Shown: positions 49,401 through 61,599, counted from the first letter of the stretch. The stretch: 64,000 nt of DNA from Cheilinus undulatus (GCF_018320785.1 NC_054868.1:43221874-43285873); one strand, 5' to 3'. Program-made: numbers and translations. The notes: a model not told the origin generated them from the letters alone.

Positions 49401-49861
49401 GTGCTATCTTTGATAGCTGCCTCCTCACCTGAAGTCAACCCACAGCAGACCTGCAGTGATCAGTCCTAGCCACTCACTGGCCTCCCAGTTGTTTGCCACC
49501 ATGACGGGGACTATGATCACCTCCCGGCTGTCTGCATAGTTCAGCTCCTTCTTACAGCTTCTAGACGCCTGGTAGGCCGGAGTCATGAAAGGACAAATGA
49601 CGACAGCCTCCTCTACTCCTGCAGCCATCCTAAAAACACACAAAGGACCACATTTATTCTTGTGTTTATCATCAGTGTGTGAGCAGAGATTTGAAGAGGC
49701 TTAACCCCATCCCTGTGTACTCACGCATCATTTATGTTCCCAGTCACCCCTCCTTCGATATCCATCCACACCGGCAGACCGTCCTCTCTGAGTCGGTCGT
49801 AGATCTTTTTCACAAGAGCCTGATCGTCCCACTGGTAAGAGAGCATGATATGAGAAGGCAT
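46413..49861 (-). CDS. TIR domain plus predicted beta-trefoil domain protein
   Basis: Five exons on the minus strand: 49725-49861, 49429-49629, 49071-49276, 46780-46920, 46413-46621; all junctions are in phase, giving 297 residues. The N-terminal 110 or so residues form a TIR fold: SHIMLSYQW (strand A), DGLPVWMDIEGG (BB-loop region), AVVICPFMTPAYQ, SCKKELNYA, VIIVPVMV and LLWVDFR. Glu74 in KKEL aligns by eye with the NADase glutamate of SARM1. A charged linker (RRRLKKKPGRG) follows, then about 120 residues with three W motifs at regular spacing (CYWEE, EWLML, CKWFLE) and GKFLAV, typical of a beta-trefoil (fascin/ricin-like). Fish and invertebrates are recalled to have related uncharacterised TIR proteins. 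The ATG at 49861 directly precedes strand A; the frame stays open upstream to an acceptor-like CTCACAG, so an extra 5' exon is possible. The acceptor of exon 3 has a weak pyrimidine tract. The 2.15-kb intron 4 holds a mariner relic. Function is unknown. Confidence 0.8.
46711..46716 (+). other. First AATAAA downstream of plrg1
   Basis: The nearest canonical poly(A) hexamer after the plrg1 stop is here, 439 bp on and past the last exon of the opposite-strand TIR gene. If used, the plrg1 3' UTR is antisense to that whole exon (46413-46621). Confidence 0.4.
47404..47930 (-). pseudogene. mariner transposase relic in TIR-gene intron 4
   Basis: The minus strand encodes FFFHQDNTPAHTALSVKQFL and, frameshifted, SPDLALCNFLLFPF. 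These are the second and third catalytic blocks of a mariner (DD34D) transposase. The third aspartate is changed to Asn (CNF for CDF), and stops and shifts break the frame. Confidence 0.85.
47941..48400 (+). mobile_element. hAT-like element fragment in TIR-gene intron 4
   Basis: Starts CACTGGTTCTCAACTGATCC and shares internal sequence with 21409-21862 (GCGACCCAAGTTTCCAAAAC, AAATTTACCCAATTTCACAG). No far end found. Confidence 0.55.
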
Positions 49862-50690
49862 TTTCCCTGTTTTCACTGAAATCTGTGAGGAAGTTGTTTT
49901 AAAGCGGTGGTTTTTACAGTTTATGGAGTCACTGAACAGAGCAATCCAGACAAAGGGACACTCTGTCGTTATGCCGCTTGTTTATCCAGGTGTACAGTTC
50001 AGGTTACACCTGTTGCTGGGTAACAGCTATAGAGCTCACAAACACAGATGGGAGAGTGTGCAGCTGAGTACGGAAGCCCACAGGGGACATGAATATGTAT
50101 TTTATTTTACTCCATTTTTACATGACAGCTGCTAAATTCCAGCTGCTTTCTTCAAATCTTACCTTTTCGTTATTTGTATTATCTCAAGATAACAGTGATG
50201 GTTTTCCTGAATTGTTATTCTGATATGAATACATAAATTAGGTAATGTCAAGAAAACAACTCAAGTATCCTCATTATCACGGCACAGCAGATTAAAATGA
50301 AATGTATGGATGCATGATCACTTAGGGCTTCCATAGCAACTCATGAAAATAGATCCTTGCATTTTGAATTTGAACTTCACAACCGTCAATACCTTCATAC
50401 TGACGTGTGTCTATTATTTTGGAGCAGACATTGAAAAATGAATCCACTAGAGGTCTTCGCTTCTCACCAAGCTACTTTGATGCTGCTCTGGGTTGAACTG
50501 TCAGTCGCATTCCTCAACACTGCCCCACAACTGTCAGCAGTATTGCAGCATTTGATCCCAATCTGTAAGCTTCGAGAGAACAGACTGAGAGGTCCGACTG
50601 TCAGGTTCAAAATGTAAATAAGCCTTAAGACTAAGCCCAGACACCCTCAAGAGAAAATGTATTATATTTATTTTGCTTGTATTTGTGATT
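49862..50690. other. Upstream flank of TIR gene, nothing firm
   Basis: No promoter motif or extra exon can be supported. The minus-strand frame upstream of the ATG stays open for a short distance to an acceptor-like CTCACAG near 49888. Confidence 0.4.
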
Positions 50691-50699
50691 TTCTGGTCA

Positions 50700-50985
50700 T
50701 TACCCAAAGCTCATAGTTGAGGGTTTTGAGGTAGCTCGACAAGTGAATCCCACTGGCTCAGCTCGCTCTTCCCCACAAAGGTCTGGCACAACACCTGCAG
50801 TACTGCTGGCGCTGCACCAGTCCACCTGTTAATCTCACACTCACTTTTACCCTCACTCGTGAAGAAGACCCATAGCTATTTGAACTTCTTTACCTGAGGC
50901 AGAGACAGGCTTCCCAGCCATAAAGAGCAATGCACTGCTTTCTGGCAAAGAACCATGGCCTCAAATTTGGAAAAACTGTTGCCTC
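50700..50985 (-). pseudogene. LINE reverse-transcriptase relic, copy 2
   Basis: The minus strand reads SLSLPQVKKFK, stop, LWVFFTSEGK, matching the plus-strand relic at 11415 (SLPQVKEFKYLGVLFTSDG). Broken by stops. Confidence 0.65.
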
Positions 50986-52088
50986 TGGCAAAGCACATAG
51001 CCAATCACAGTTGGCTAAAATTTTGGGTTGGGGTCAGATTTACAGGGTGGATATGGCCACCCCATGAATATGCCTATGTTGGTTTGCTTGCAGCTTTCTT
51101 TTCAATCTCATAGAAAGGCACCACCAAAGTGAACTGATAGAGTAAACCTTAACGCCAGTAGAGGGAGCCAACAATCACTACATTGTTTGGGCTTTTATCA
51201 GCTAGAGAGCCACATTAATCTCTTTAGCTTATTATCTTTAACCACTTTACTCTGGACAAACATCTACATTAGGTCTTTAGTGTATTTACCCACATCTCTA
51301 TTGTTTAGGCCTACCTTCTTATTTATTTTGAATGGATATTTCAAACATGTATAATGCATTTATGCTTATCATGAATGTGGAGTTCAAGCTTTTACATTTT
51401 TTATAGCGTTTCTGTCCTATAACTATCAAAAATCAGATTCATATCTACCACACTTTAGTCTTGTTCTTTATTGTTCCATATTAGTTGTATATTTGCATCA
51501 ATCTCTCTGAGCTCTCTGACTTGAACACTCTCAAACCCTAACACCTCCTTTTCGTTGTTTACGTGACTTTTCATGGGTTTTGTATTGGTTTTAAACTTTT
51601 CCCCACCTTTCAGGACATTTACTAAGTCAATAGGTCACACACATACCGTGCCACATTCAGCACGCGCTCCTGTGGGTAATCTCTCGGCCTATTTAGTGGA
51701 CTCTTAAGCAATCATGGCCACAGATGGAGCTGATAAGCGTGGGACGCACGCGCCGCCTGCCAGGAGGTGTGTTCAGTGCGTTTAGTTGGTGCTCCGTGGT
51801 CACTCGGTGCCATGATGTGTGAAGACGCCAAGGGGGATTTACGCTTCTGCATGTGTGGATTTCTACCCTTTATAATCACGCAACAAGCTGATGGATAAGA
51901 AGAACGAAGTGATGGATACTGAAAGGCTGATAGGTGCTCTGTTGCGCGCGAAAATGCACGGTTTTGTTTACCTGTTCTTCTTTGGAAATTGCTCTAAAAT
52001 GTGAGTTGGGGGAGTAACTTCAGCTCAGAAATATGTAGTCTAACTTGAAGCCTAAAGTTAAGAGCTCAGAGCCGTGCGTAAAGGAGCT
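50986..52088. other. Upstream region of dchs2
   Basis: No coding sequence. GC content and CpG count rise from about 51650 towards the dchs2 ATG, as at many developmental promoters; no TATA box is evident. Confidence 0.4.
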
Positions 52089-55000
52089 ATGGCTCGCGTA
52101 AAAGTGCTGCTTCCGGCGCTCGTTTTGTGGCTGCTTTGCGCGCAGACCCTTGGACAGGTGTTCAACCTAACGCTCTCCGTAAAGGAGGGGCTGCCCGCTA
52201 AAACTATCGTAGGGGATCTGAGAGCTGTGTTGAGCACGCCAAGCACCGGATTCTTCATCTCAGAGAGCAGGGACTCTTACGTGTTCAGAGATTTGGAGAT
52301 AGACGCGGACACAGGTATCATCTCCACAGCTGTGGTCCTGGATAGAGAGAGCAGGGAGAGGTATGAGTTTGTAGCAGCCACTCTTACAGGAGAGATGATA
52401 AAAGTGAGAATAGAAGTGAAAGATGTTAACGACCACTCGCCTGTGTTCACCTCAGAAGAGGCTGACTTGGACATATCAGAGCTGAGCCCACTGGGGAGTC
52501 GATTCCAGCTGGAAGGTGCCAAAGATGAGGATGAGGGGGAGTTTGGTACCCAGGGATACAGGATCACAGAGAGCGAGATGGGCCAGTGGTTCCAGTTGGA
52601 TTACCGCACTGGATCTGACAGTCTGGATCTCATTCTTGCAAGAAAACTAGACCGAGAAACCAAAGACTCCTATAGAGTAATTATTGAGGCCTTCGATGGC
52701 GGCATCCCAGCCAGGACGGGGACCCTCCAGGTGAACATCAAAGTCCTGGATGAGAATGACAATCCTCCGATGTTCAACCAGACTGAATATCATGTCTCAC
52801 TTCCTGAAGATGCTGCGGTGATGTCTGCTGTGTGTCAGGTTCATGCCACTGACCTAGACCTGGGTGAGAACTCAAGAATCACTTATGAGATCAACAGGCG
52901 ACAGAGTGACCCAAACGAGGTGTTCTCCATCCATGAAACCAGCGGGGTGGTGTACCTGAACAAGCCGCTCGATTTTGAGACCCATCCGTTCCACGAGTTG
53001 ATCATCAGTGCCAGAGATAACGGGGCTCAGCCGGAGTACAGCAGCACTTTTGTGGGGGTGAAGGTGCTCAACATCAATGATAACAGCCCCATCATCAGCG
53101 TCCTGTTTCTAAGTGAGACAGGAGATCCAGTGGTGCCAGAAGCAGCAGCCATCGGGGATTATGTTGCACGGATTTCAGTGTCAGATCCAGACTTTGAAGA
53201 GGAACAAGTCATTGTCACGCTTGAGGGAGGTGATGGGAACTTCACCCTGAAGCAGACAGATGATTTTCTGTATGCCTTGTGCGTCAGCGCCGAGCTGGAC
53301 AGGGAAGAGAAGGATCTCTATGAGTTGAAGGTGCAGGCCTCAGACTTTGGGAGTCCATCACTGAGCAGTGAGATGGTCTTCCTCCTGAAGGTGGCTGACA
53401 CCAACGACTGCCACCCAGTTTTTGAGAAGAATGTCTACACCACCAGCATTCCAGAGGACGCTCCTCTGGGGAGCTCGATCATCCAGATGCAGGCCCGAGA
53501 TGCAGACGAAGGAGTCAACTCAGAGGTCAGATACTCCATCCTCAGATCCAGCCAGGACAGCTTGATCAGCATCGATCAGGAGTCCGGCCTGATCACGACG
53601 GCTGCAGCTTTGGACAGAGAGACACAGGAGGAGGTTTGGTTCCTGGTGGTGGCGGCTGATGGAGGGGAACCATCGCTGTCGTCCACGGCTACAGTCACGC
53701 TGCAAGTGGAGGACGTCAATGACAACGAGCCGGTGTTCCAGCAGCAGTTGTACAACGTTTCCATACCAGAGCACAGCGACATTGGGAGCTGCTTTCTACA
53801 AGTATGTGGAAAAGTTTTACTTTTAGCATTCATCAGCTCAAACTACAAAAAAAAAAATCCTAACTGTGTTAGGGGCCATTCTTTCAAAAAAGGATGTTAA
53901 TTTTGATTTAAACTAAATTAAGATTAGATTTGAAAAAAGATTATAAGTTAAAAATATATGACAAATAAGACTTACTGCTCTCCCTCAGATTAGTAAGTCA
54001 CAAATATTACCAGGAATAAAAGCACACTCGATGATGCCTCTGAAACTGAGTTTTGTTACTTATAATCTGGTATATATATATATATGGCACCTTTAAATTC
54101 TTGAGATTGCTCTAATATGCTGGTATACTGAGGTAAATCTTTTCATGCAAAAAGTGTTTAAATCCTCAACTTTGGGATATCTGTCCTGGAAAGGTGAAGT
54201 TACTTTAGTGTTAGTACTTGAAGAAGAACGTTTAAATGTATACAGTGATGGAATGGAGTCATAAAAAGGCCCTGGCATCTGCAAAATCTACACTGAGCCA
54301 ACTATTGGCACAACCCGAGACCAAATGCCCAACCAGGAACACTTAAATCATGTAAAATATTATCACTAAAGTTGTTGATGTATGTTGACAAGGATATACA
54401 GTGCGTTTAGAAACTATTCAGACCCTCTTCACTTCATTAAGTTTGTTATGTTGCACAAAGGAGAAGCTTCTGTCCAGCCACTCTGGGCTGCAGCAATGGT
54501 TGTCCTTCTGGAACTTTGTCCAGTCTCTACACAAGATCTCTTGAGCTCAGTCAGAGTGACCATCAGGTTCTTGGTCAGCTCTCTTAATAAGACTCTTCTC
54601 TCATTGCTCAGTTTGGCCAGGCAACCAGCAAGAGTCCTGGTTATGCCAGTCTTCTTCCACTTGAGAATTATGGAGGCCACTGTGCTCTTGGGAACCTTTA
54701 AAGCAGCAGACATTTTTTGTAGCCCTCTCCAGATCTGTGCTTTGCAACAATCCTGTATCTGAGCTCTGCAGCAGTTCCTTTGACCTCATGCCTTTTTTTT
54801 TTTGCTCTGATATGCATTGTCAGCTGTGAGGCCTTCTATAGAGATGTGCGTGCCTTTCCAAATCCATTCACATTAATTTACCACAGGTCAGGCCAGTCAA
54901 GGTGTAGAAACATTTGTGCAAAGATCAGGAGAAATGGGAGTAACCTTAGCTGAATTTCAAGTGTTTTTTGCAAAGGGTCTGTATACTTTATACTTACTAG

Positions 55001-58000
55001 TTGTTGGATTTTAAATAAACTGGAAAAAAATCTAAAACTCAGTTGTCATTTTGCCAATATGGTGTACTGAGTGTAGATCAATGAGAATAATTTTTTTTTT
55101 TTTTTTTTTTGACTGCATCAGGCTGCAACATAACAAAGTTGAAAAAAGCGAAGGGGGTCTGAATATTTTCTGAATGCACAATGTACAAGAACACTAGGAG
55201 GCACAAGGATATGGTCCCATAGAGGGAAACATTTACCACAAATGTTCCCTTAAAAGGCCATTTCATAATTATTACAACCATTTTTGCAGTTTCTCTTTCT
55301 GACTCTCTAACATCTACTGACATCTCATCAGACAAAAGTAGCTCTCAGTCTGTTTGCACAAAGACGGCAGTGTTCTCCCTCAACACTCAACACAAACACT
55401 CTGTCCAGCTTAGCGCTGAGGCTTCGATACAACAGATGTGATGCCTGGTACCACACTGGCACAAGCTGACGCCTCATTACAGAAGACGTCTTATTTGGCA
55501 ACAAATATCACACCAGAACACAAGAGATAACTTAATGTATAGCAGTGGAATAAACAAAATCTTCTTGCCCCACTGGAATATATTTTTACTGAATTTAAGC
55601 AGTGCCGGCATTACTTTTGGGGTGGATTATCAATTGCCAGAAATGTTAAATACAATAAATGCTATACAAAACAAATATGTGAAATTTTATGGCATTTTTT
55701 CTTCTTCTGGATTTTAGTACAAATTTAAAAAAATCCACTTAACATCTCAGTTCCAAAAAAAGACATTCTGACTATTATTATTTGAGGTTTTAGGATTTAA
55801 AGGGTTAAAGTGCAAAGCATAATTTTTGTAGTGTGCATGGATGGGCAGAATAACAGAAAAATGAAAAAAAGAAACTTTTTCTTTTGTAAAATCTTTACAC
55901 TTTTATGAAAATAGAGAGACAAAGGTTCAGGTTAATGACAGCATTCATTAGATTGGCTAATAATCCATAAAATGAGAGCTAATGACTGAAACATTAAAAT
56001 CTGTGCTTTTTGTGTGGTGCAGAAGTCTGCCTGCCACATTTGGATGTTCGTCAGTATGAGGTTGAAAGAAAAGCCTCCTGGGAGTGTTTCAAATCTAATC
56101 ACACCTTGACCCATGTCACTGAAGTTTCCTCTGATCAGAGTTCATCGAGCCAGAGATGAGATCATGTTTATTGCTTATAGTGAGCGCTCTCTCTGTAGTA
56201 TTTGCCTCTTGTCACAGTAACATGAAAGAAGCTCCGTCTGAGGCGTGTCTTTACTCGACAGTTTGGCCTTGACAGTTACACTCTCCGCTCTTTGATTGTG
56301 GGGATTTTTTATGCTTTTATAGTGTTGACTCTCTCTGAGAGAACAAGACGAGTCATTATGATACGAGGTTAAAACTTAACATTTGTACACGACAGATGGC
56401 ACGGATCACTGTGGAACATCTCAGTGAATACACAGCTTGTAGCTGAGCAACATCTATATCACTTTTAATATGAAAAAGAGAGATTTATCAGGAAAAGATA
56501 AATATTTATGTTGTAAATGGTGTCATTACTAGCTGTTGTTTGGAAATGAATTTACAGTTAAAGTTGAGGGGATGAGCCATACTGGGGCAAGTCTAATGTG
56601 TCTGGTAATACATAAAGGAGCTACAGTATATGCTAGATAAAAAAGACAAAAATATGACTAGAATGATTGGTACATTACTGTGTTAATTTCATCGACTAAA
56701 ACTATGACTTAAAGGTCACATATTTTAACCCTTTAAGACGAGTTTATATTGTTCTCAGAGGTACCCAAAACATTCATGTGAAGTTTGTTTCTGAAAAAAC
56801 ACCCCAGTACTGGATTTGTGCATGTCTAAAAAACACTCTGTTTAGTCCTCTCAGAAAATGGATGTGGCTCTCCTTATCCTCCTCTCAACTCTCAGAGAGG
56901 AGGATCAGGAGAGGAGGGTGGGACATTCTTCCAAGAGGAGAGGGCCAACCGAACCTGGGGGCGGGGCTAACTCCCCACATGACATCATGAGGGGAAAATC
57001 TGAGAACGGCTTGTTTCAGTACACATTTCCTGAAAGGTGAAAATGGGGGGTGGGAGGTGGGGGGGATTTTCTGATCCTTGGGGGAATTGTGGACAGGCCA
57101 GGGGCACATACTTTTGTTAGAAAAGCCCGAAAAAGTGTATTTTGCATAATATGTGACTTTTAAAATGTTCGTCAACAGCCTTTTTTCCATGAGAAAGACT
57201 TAGACTAGCCAAAAATAGATCTTTGATGACTAAAACTGGACTAAAAGTAGGTTTAGTTTTTGTCACGATGACTAACACTAGATTGAAATGTAGTTTAGTT
57301 TTCATTAGACATTAAACATCCATGATATTTTTCCACTGTGGGTAAATTTGTCAAACTACAATGCATCTCTATCTATTCGGCCTCTCACCTGTAGAAAGCA
57401 GGGACCCCAGGTTTGGCAGGGTGAATAAAACATGCTACCATGATTTAGTACCAGATTCAGGCAAAAGAAGTGTGGGGGCAGAGTTGGGGCCTAATACCAG
57501 TGTCTGGCCTAGTTTTTACACTAGTACACCTTACATTTAATTTTCATTTATTTCCTTTTTTACTAACATGAAATCATTTTTCTACCCGTAGGTTGTGGCC
57601 ACTGATGCAGACAGCCGTGAGTTCGGCACACTTCTCTACTCTCTTTCTGATGGCTTCGACAAACAGGACAAACATCCTCTCTTCAAAATCCACCCACATA
57701 CCGGGGAGCTGTGTGTGTCTCAGGATATCGATCGAGACTCAGGCCAGACAGTCCACGACATCCTGATCAAAGCTGAAGATCCAGTGAGTGGACGTCATTT
57801 ATCAGTTGTTAACTGTGACTTATTTTTTAAGCTGTATTCATTACTGAAACTCAAACTTCTCTTATTTACACTGTAAACTCCAGGGGGGACTGAGCGCACA
57901 AACCTACGTGCACATTGAGATTGAAGACCTGAATGATAACGCTCCAGTGTTTAACCCTGATGAGTACACCATGAGCATCAGCAGCCACACGCAGCCCGGC

Positions 58001-60828
58001 ACAGAAATCCTCAACGTCATCGCTACCGACCGAGACTCTGGGCGCTTCGGACTGGTCACCTACAGCATCCTGCCTGGTGACATGTCCAGTCTGTTCGCAA
58101 TGGATAAACACACAGGTAGGAGAACACAAGAAAACTTGTCACATTTTTACTGAGTACACAAAGTTATGACAGTAAAAACCTGCAGCAGGCTTTAAAGCCA
58201 TTTAAGAAGATCATACCTGTTTAAGAAACAAACTGGAATTAATGGTGATTACTCAAAAGCAAGCAAGGCCATCAGCATAAAGATTTTATTTTTGTGAAAA
58301 GTTATCTTGCTTCAGAAACATTGTTTAGGTTTTCCACTGCAAAAACTCACTGATCTGTCCGAAAGATATATTTTTGGCCTTTTCATGCCTTTATTGATAG
58401 AGGAGGACAGTGGATAGAGTCAGAAACAAGGATGAGAGAGCGGGGAGAGATAGACAGGAGAGGGGGTTAGCCAATCTGCACTGAAAGAATTGATTTTTTG
58501 ACTACTTAATTCTAAATATACCTGTGCATACACAGCCATCTTTTGTCTATACTGTTTGTCCTGTTAAGTGCACTGCAAAAAAGGTGGGCTTAACATAAGA
58601 TAAAAACACTAAATCTAAGAAGAAAGGTACTCAAAACTAGTAAAATTTTCTGTCCATGCAGCAAGATAGTTAGACTTAATAAGATATCTTGAAATAAGAT
58701 TGTTAAATCTAGAAATAAGTAACTCGTTAGAAGTTACACACTAAAAATAAGAAATTCACTTTTAAAACAAGATAAATTATCTAACTCTTCTTAATCCAAG
58801 TTTTCAAATCTTGGTAAGCACCAAATAATTCGCAGTGTGTCATCCCCGTCCTGGAGCCAATCCCAGCTGTCATTGGGCAAGAGACACGGTATATGCCAAA
58901 CTGGTTTCCAGTCAATCATAGGGTTGACCTGTAGAGATAAACCATAGACTGTAAAAAGAATTGGACAAAGCCATTTGATTACAGTAGACGGACTCAAACA
59001 GTTTTTGAAGCCAATCCGCGGCAGCTTCCATATTGAAATTGCTGTCTCAACCGAACTTTGGATCAACCTAACGGCAGGCAAGAGCTCGACTTCCTGTCAG
59101 CTAGCCAGCAAGCGTTCTGCCTGTCAAGCTATCATCAAATGAGACGTGCCAATCAGTGCGCAGTGAGGTTTTTCCTAAATATAATCGAAACAAATGTGAA
59201 CCAGGCTGTAAACCAGTTTATTTCTAGTGTAAAAAAACGGTTTGTACATACGTGACTTCCAGTGTTCCTGCAGTCAGCCTCAAGAAGAACACTCATGGTA
59301 TTGTAATTTTTTGCACTTCTGCATTGGCTTCTTTTTTCAGGACCAGAGGTTGCCACTTGAAATAAACAAGCTGTAACAATCACAGTCACATCTAAGGGCA
59401 ATTTAGAGTCAACGATTAACCCAACAAGCGTTTATCGCTCTGTTATTTTTTCCTGCATTCCTATTGGTTGGTTGGTCAACGTAGCTCATAGCAGCAGTCA
59501 CATTGTAAGATGATCATCCTAAATTTCTGACACTGTCATAATTTTATCCCAGGCTATCTTTGGTTGCATGACTGTGACAATGGCCGTCTGTCAGTCTGTC
59601 TCACAGAGCCACATAGCCACGACCAAAGATGTCGCCTCAATTGGTCATCTTACATTTGGGACAGCCCAAAATCACCAAGTTTAACACAGTCCATTATATT
59701 AAAAAACATGCCACTTTTTATCATATAGTCATTTAAATTGTTTTTAAAATTTTCTTTGGCTGTTCAGTGCCGCCGTACATGTGCCTCTGTTTCCAGTTTC
59801 TATAAATTTGCACATTTGCGTTTCGTTATCGAGGTGTTTAAGGTGTACGGTGATGCTTAAATAAAGATTTTATAGTGTGCCACGATGGACTGACTTATCT
59901 TTAATTGAATGTGTGACTCACAGGCCGAGTGTTCAGGGATAAACAACGTCTTACTCCATGTAAGTCCTCGTGAGATGATTGGTGGTGTCAGCGCTCAGCA
60001 GGGTGCTGCACAAAGCGGCTCAGTGAGAGATAAGATCGGCTCTCTGCCACAATCAAACACTGAATCAGATCTGTTTATTAGTAAATAAGGGGGGCAGTTT
60101 TTAGATGAAAGACTTTTGATATGCTTTACAAGCAAATACGCTATGTTTAGTCTTCCAATAACATGAGCAGAGGTGTAGATGGTGTCAGAATAGAGATTAA
60201 TGCTATAAAAGGGATTGAAGAGTAGATCTAGGTGACAAAAGTTAGCCAAGGTCCTGACCCACTTATCATCACGTTGTTGTTTATCTCTTAATGAAGTTAC
60301 CAAAATGCTGACTAATGAGGATGTAGTCAACATCAATGCAGACTGTTGCCAATTTTCTCCTTTAAAGAATTCAAAGTAGCAGCTTCTTTCAGTTTTAAAT
60401 TTCTAAAATAAAAGAGAAATTATTACCAAATATCAAACAAGGAAAAGCAGAATTGTGAAGCCAAGCTCAGTGAAATGTTTAGAAAAAGAGGAAGAGTTAA
60501 TGATATTAAACATAAAAGTCCTGTGATGGTTGCATGCCTTGATTTTTAAAGCTATTATAATCAAACCTTTCATATTCTCCTATCCCTTCAGGAATGCTCT
60601 TTCTGACCTCGCCGCTCACCCACCTGGGTGCTGCCAGTGTGAAGCTCTCCATAAAAGCTCAGGACGGGGAGGGTTTGACCTCCGTCAAGCCTGCAGAGGT
60701 CACCATCAATGTTTTACGCAGCGCTCAGGCTCCAGCTGTGTTCCAGAGGTCACGCTACTCCTTCACGGTGTCTGAAGACGCTCCGCCCGGGACCTCTGTG
60801 GGGACCGTGCACGCCGTAAACCCAGCGT
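52089..60828 (+). CDS. dchs2: Dachsous-type protocadherin, 5' part (exons 1-4)
   Basis: Exons 52089-53801 (571 codons), 57592-57783, 57884-58115 and 60592-60828 join in phase, giving 791 residues; the gene runs off the right edge. Dachsous proteins are giant single-pass cadherins that bind Fat cadherins across cell contacts in planar polarity and growth control. Seen: a signal peptide (1-22, LLPALVLWLLCAQTLG), then cadherin repeats ending at DVNDHSPVF (112-120), DENDNPPMF (221-229), NINDNSPII (328-336), DTNDCHPVF (437-445), DVNDNEPVF (542-550) and DLNDNAPVF (about 650), with LDRE motifs in several. After the seventh repeat the linker is INVLRSAQAPAVF, lacking the DxNDN calcium motif. The assignment to dchs2 rather than dchs1 rests on the plrg1 neighbourhood. 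An in-frame GTG at 52074 precedes the ATG and was not used. The donor at 60829 (GTGAGA) is inferred; no later exon was recognised in 60829-64000. Confidence 0.9.
54399..55183 (-). mobile_element. Internally deleted Tc1-like element with TIRs, dchs2 intron 1
   Basis: Flanked by TA at 54397-54398 and 55184-55185. The ends are inverted repeats: AAACTATTCAGACCCTCTTC on the left and, reversed, AAAATATTCAGACCCCCTTC on the right, both running into GTTATGTTGCA. The minus strand keeps the DNA-binding segment LKVPKSTVASIILKWKKTG with frameshifts; the catalytic half is gone. A poly(T) run lies at 55091-55110. Confidence 0.85.
56709..57163. mobile_element. piggyBac-type MITE in dchs2 intron 1
   Basis: TTAA at 56709-56712 and 57160-57163 flank inverted ends AGGTCACATATT and AATATGTGACTT (one mismatch). 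The GC-rich interior, with GGCGGGGCTAACTCC, resembles a widespread fish repeat. No ORF of note. Confidence 0.75.
58375..58490 (-). repeat. SINE tail fragment, inverted
   Basis: GGCCTTTTCATGCCTTTATTG followed by GACAGTGGATAGAGTCAGAA is, on the minus strand, similar to the tail of the SINE-like repeat at 27365-27560. Confidence 0.4.
58571..58838. mobile_element. CACTGC-ended MITE in dchs2 intron 3
   Basis: Starts CACTGCAAAAAAGG and ends CGCAGTGTG, with an interior rich in AAATAAG and TAAGATAA. This is a common fish MITE type. A second start (CACTGCAAAAACTCAC) sits at about 58335. Confidence 0.6.
58930..59120 (+). repeat. Dispersed repeat fragment
   Basis: GAAGCCAATCCGCGGCAGCT and ATTGAAATTGCTGTCTCAAC resemble a fish repeat. 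A related stretch (TTGAACGAAGCCTAAAGTGA, AACGCTGTCTCAAACTAAC) is at 61335-61410. Confidence 0.4.
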
Positions 60829-61599
60829 GTGAGAGTTCGTGGGGCTGCAGGGTTTATCAGTGATAGTTGACATCATAGCAGAATAACCACATTATGATTG
60901 GTGTATTTCCTTAGATATTGTGTTTGTTTGATATCACAAGGTGCTGATGACTTCTAGCTTGTCCACTGAGCTATCTGAGTTTTTTAAAGTGAAATGAAAC
61001 ATTAAGGGGCAGTGGTTGACTTATTTTGAATCACTGTCGCTGCAGTAGCTTAACCAAAGTGTGTTGAAAGAGCCAATGAAGTATGCAACTAAAGAATTCA
61101 ATGCACATATCATGGACCTGCCATCGTCCTCTCCTGCTTGTCTGCTTCTAATGAGATATACACGTGCACATGCACACAGAGTTGCTGAGGTTCATCCAAA
61201 CTACAACATACAATTACTGAGGTGCAACCTTGTAAGCTTGAGGAACTGAGGAACTGAACTGAACTCTTAATAACCCAAAGAACAGAGAACAATTAAAATG
61301 CGATAGCTAGAAATAACCACAGGCTGTAGACAGTATTGAACGAAGCCTAAAGTGAGGTCAGCCATTTGTTAGCTGCTTTCTTGCAACGCTGTCTCAAACT
61401 AACTTCGATTCGCCCAGTAACAAGACAAAGGTGGAGGTGAGGCCGGTCTTAAGCCTCCTGACAAACAGCTACAATGTGCTGGCTTGCAGTCGTATTGGCC
61501 CTGCTCCTAATTTCACACAACCTTGCAAAGCCAAAGGATCTGCCAGATTCCATGTCTGTCATCGGACATCTTATCTTCCAAAGCTCTGATCTGAAATGT

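Noticed and set aside
52074-52088. Upstream in-frame GTG as start of dchs2
   Set aside because: Vertebrate genes start at ATG; the ATG at 52089 places a good signal peptide right at the N-terminus.
52277-53833. Minus-strand ORFs of 84-96 codons opposite dchs2 exon 1
   Set aside because: Shadows of a long, conserved cadherin exon; no independent homology.
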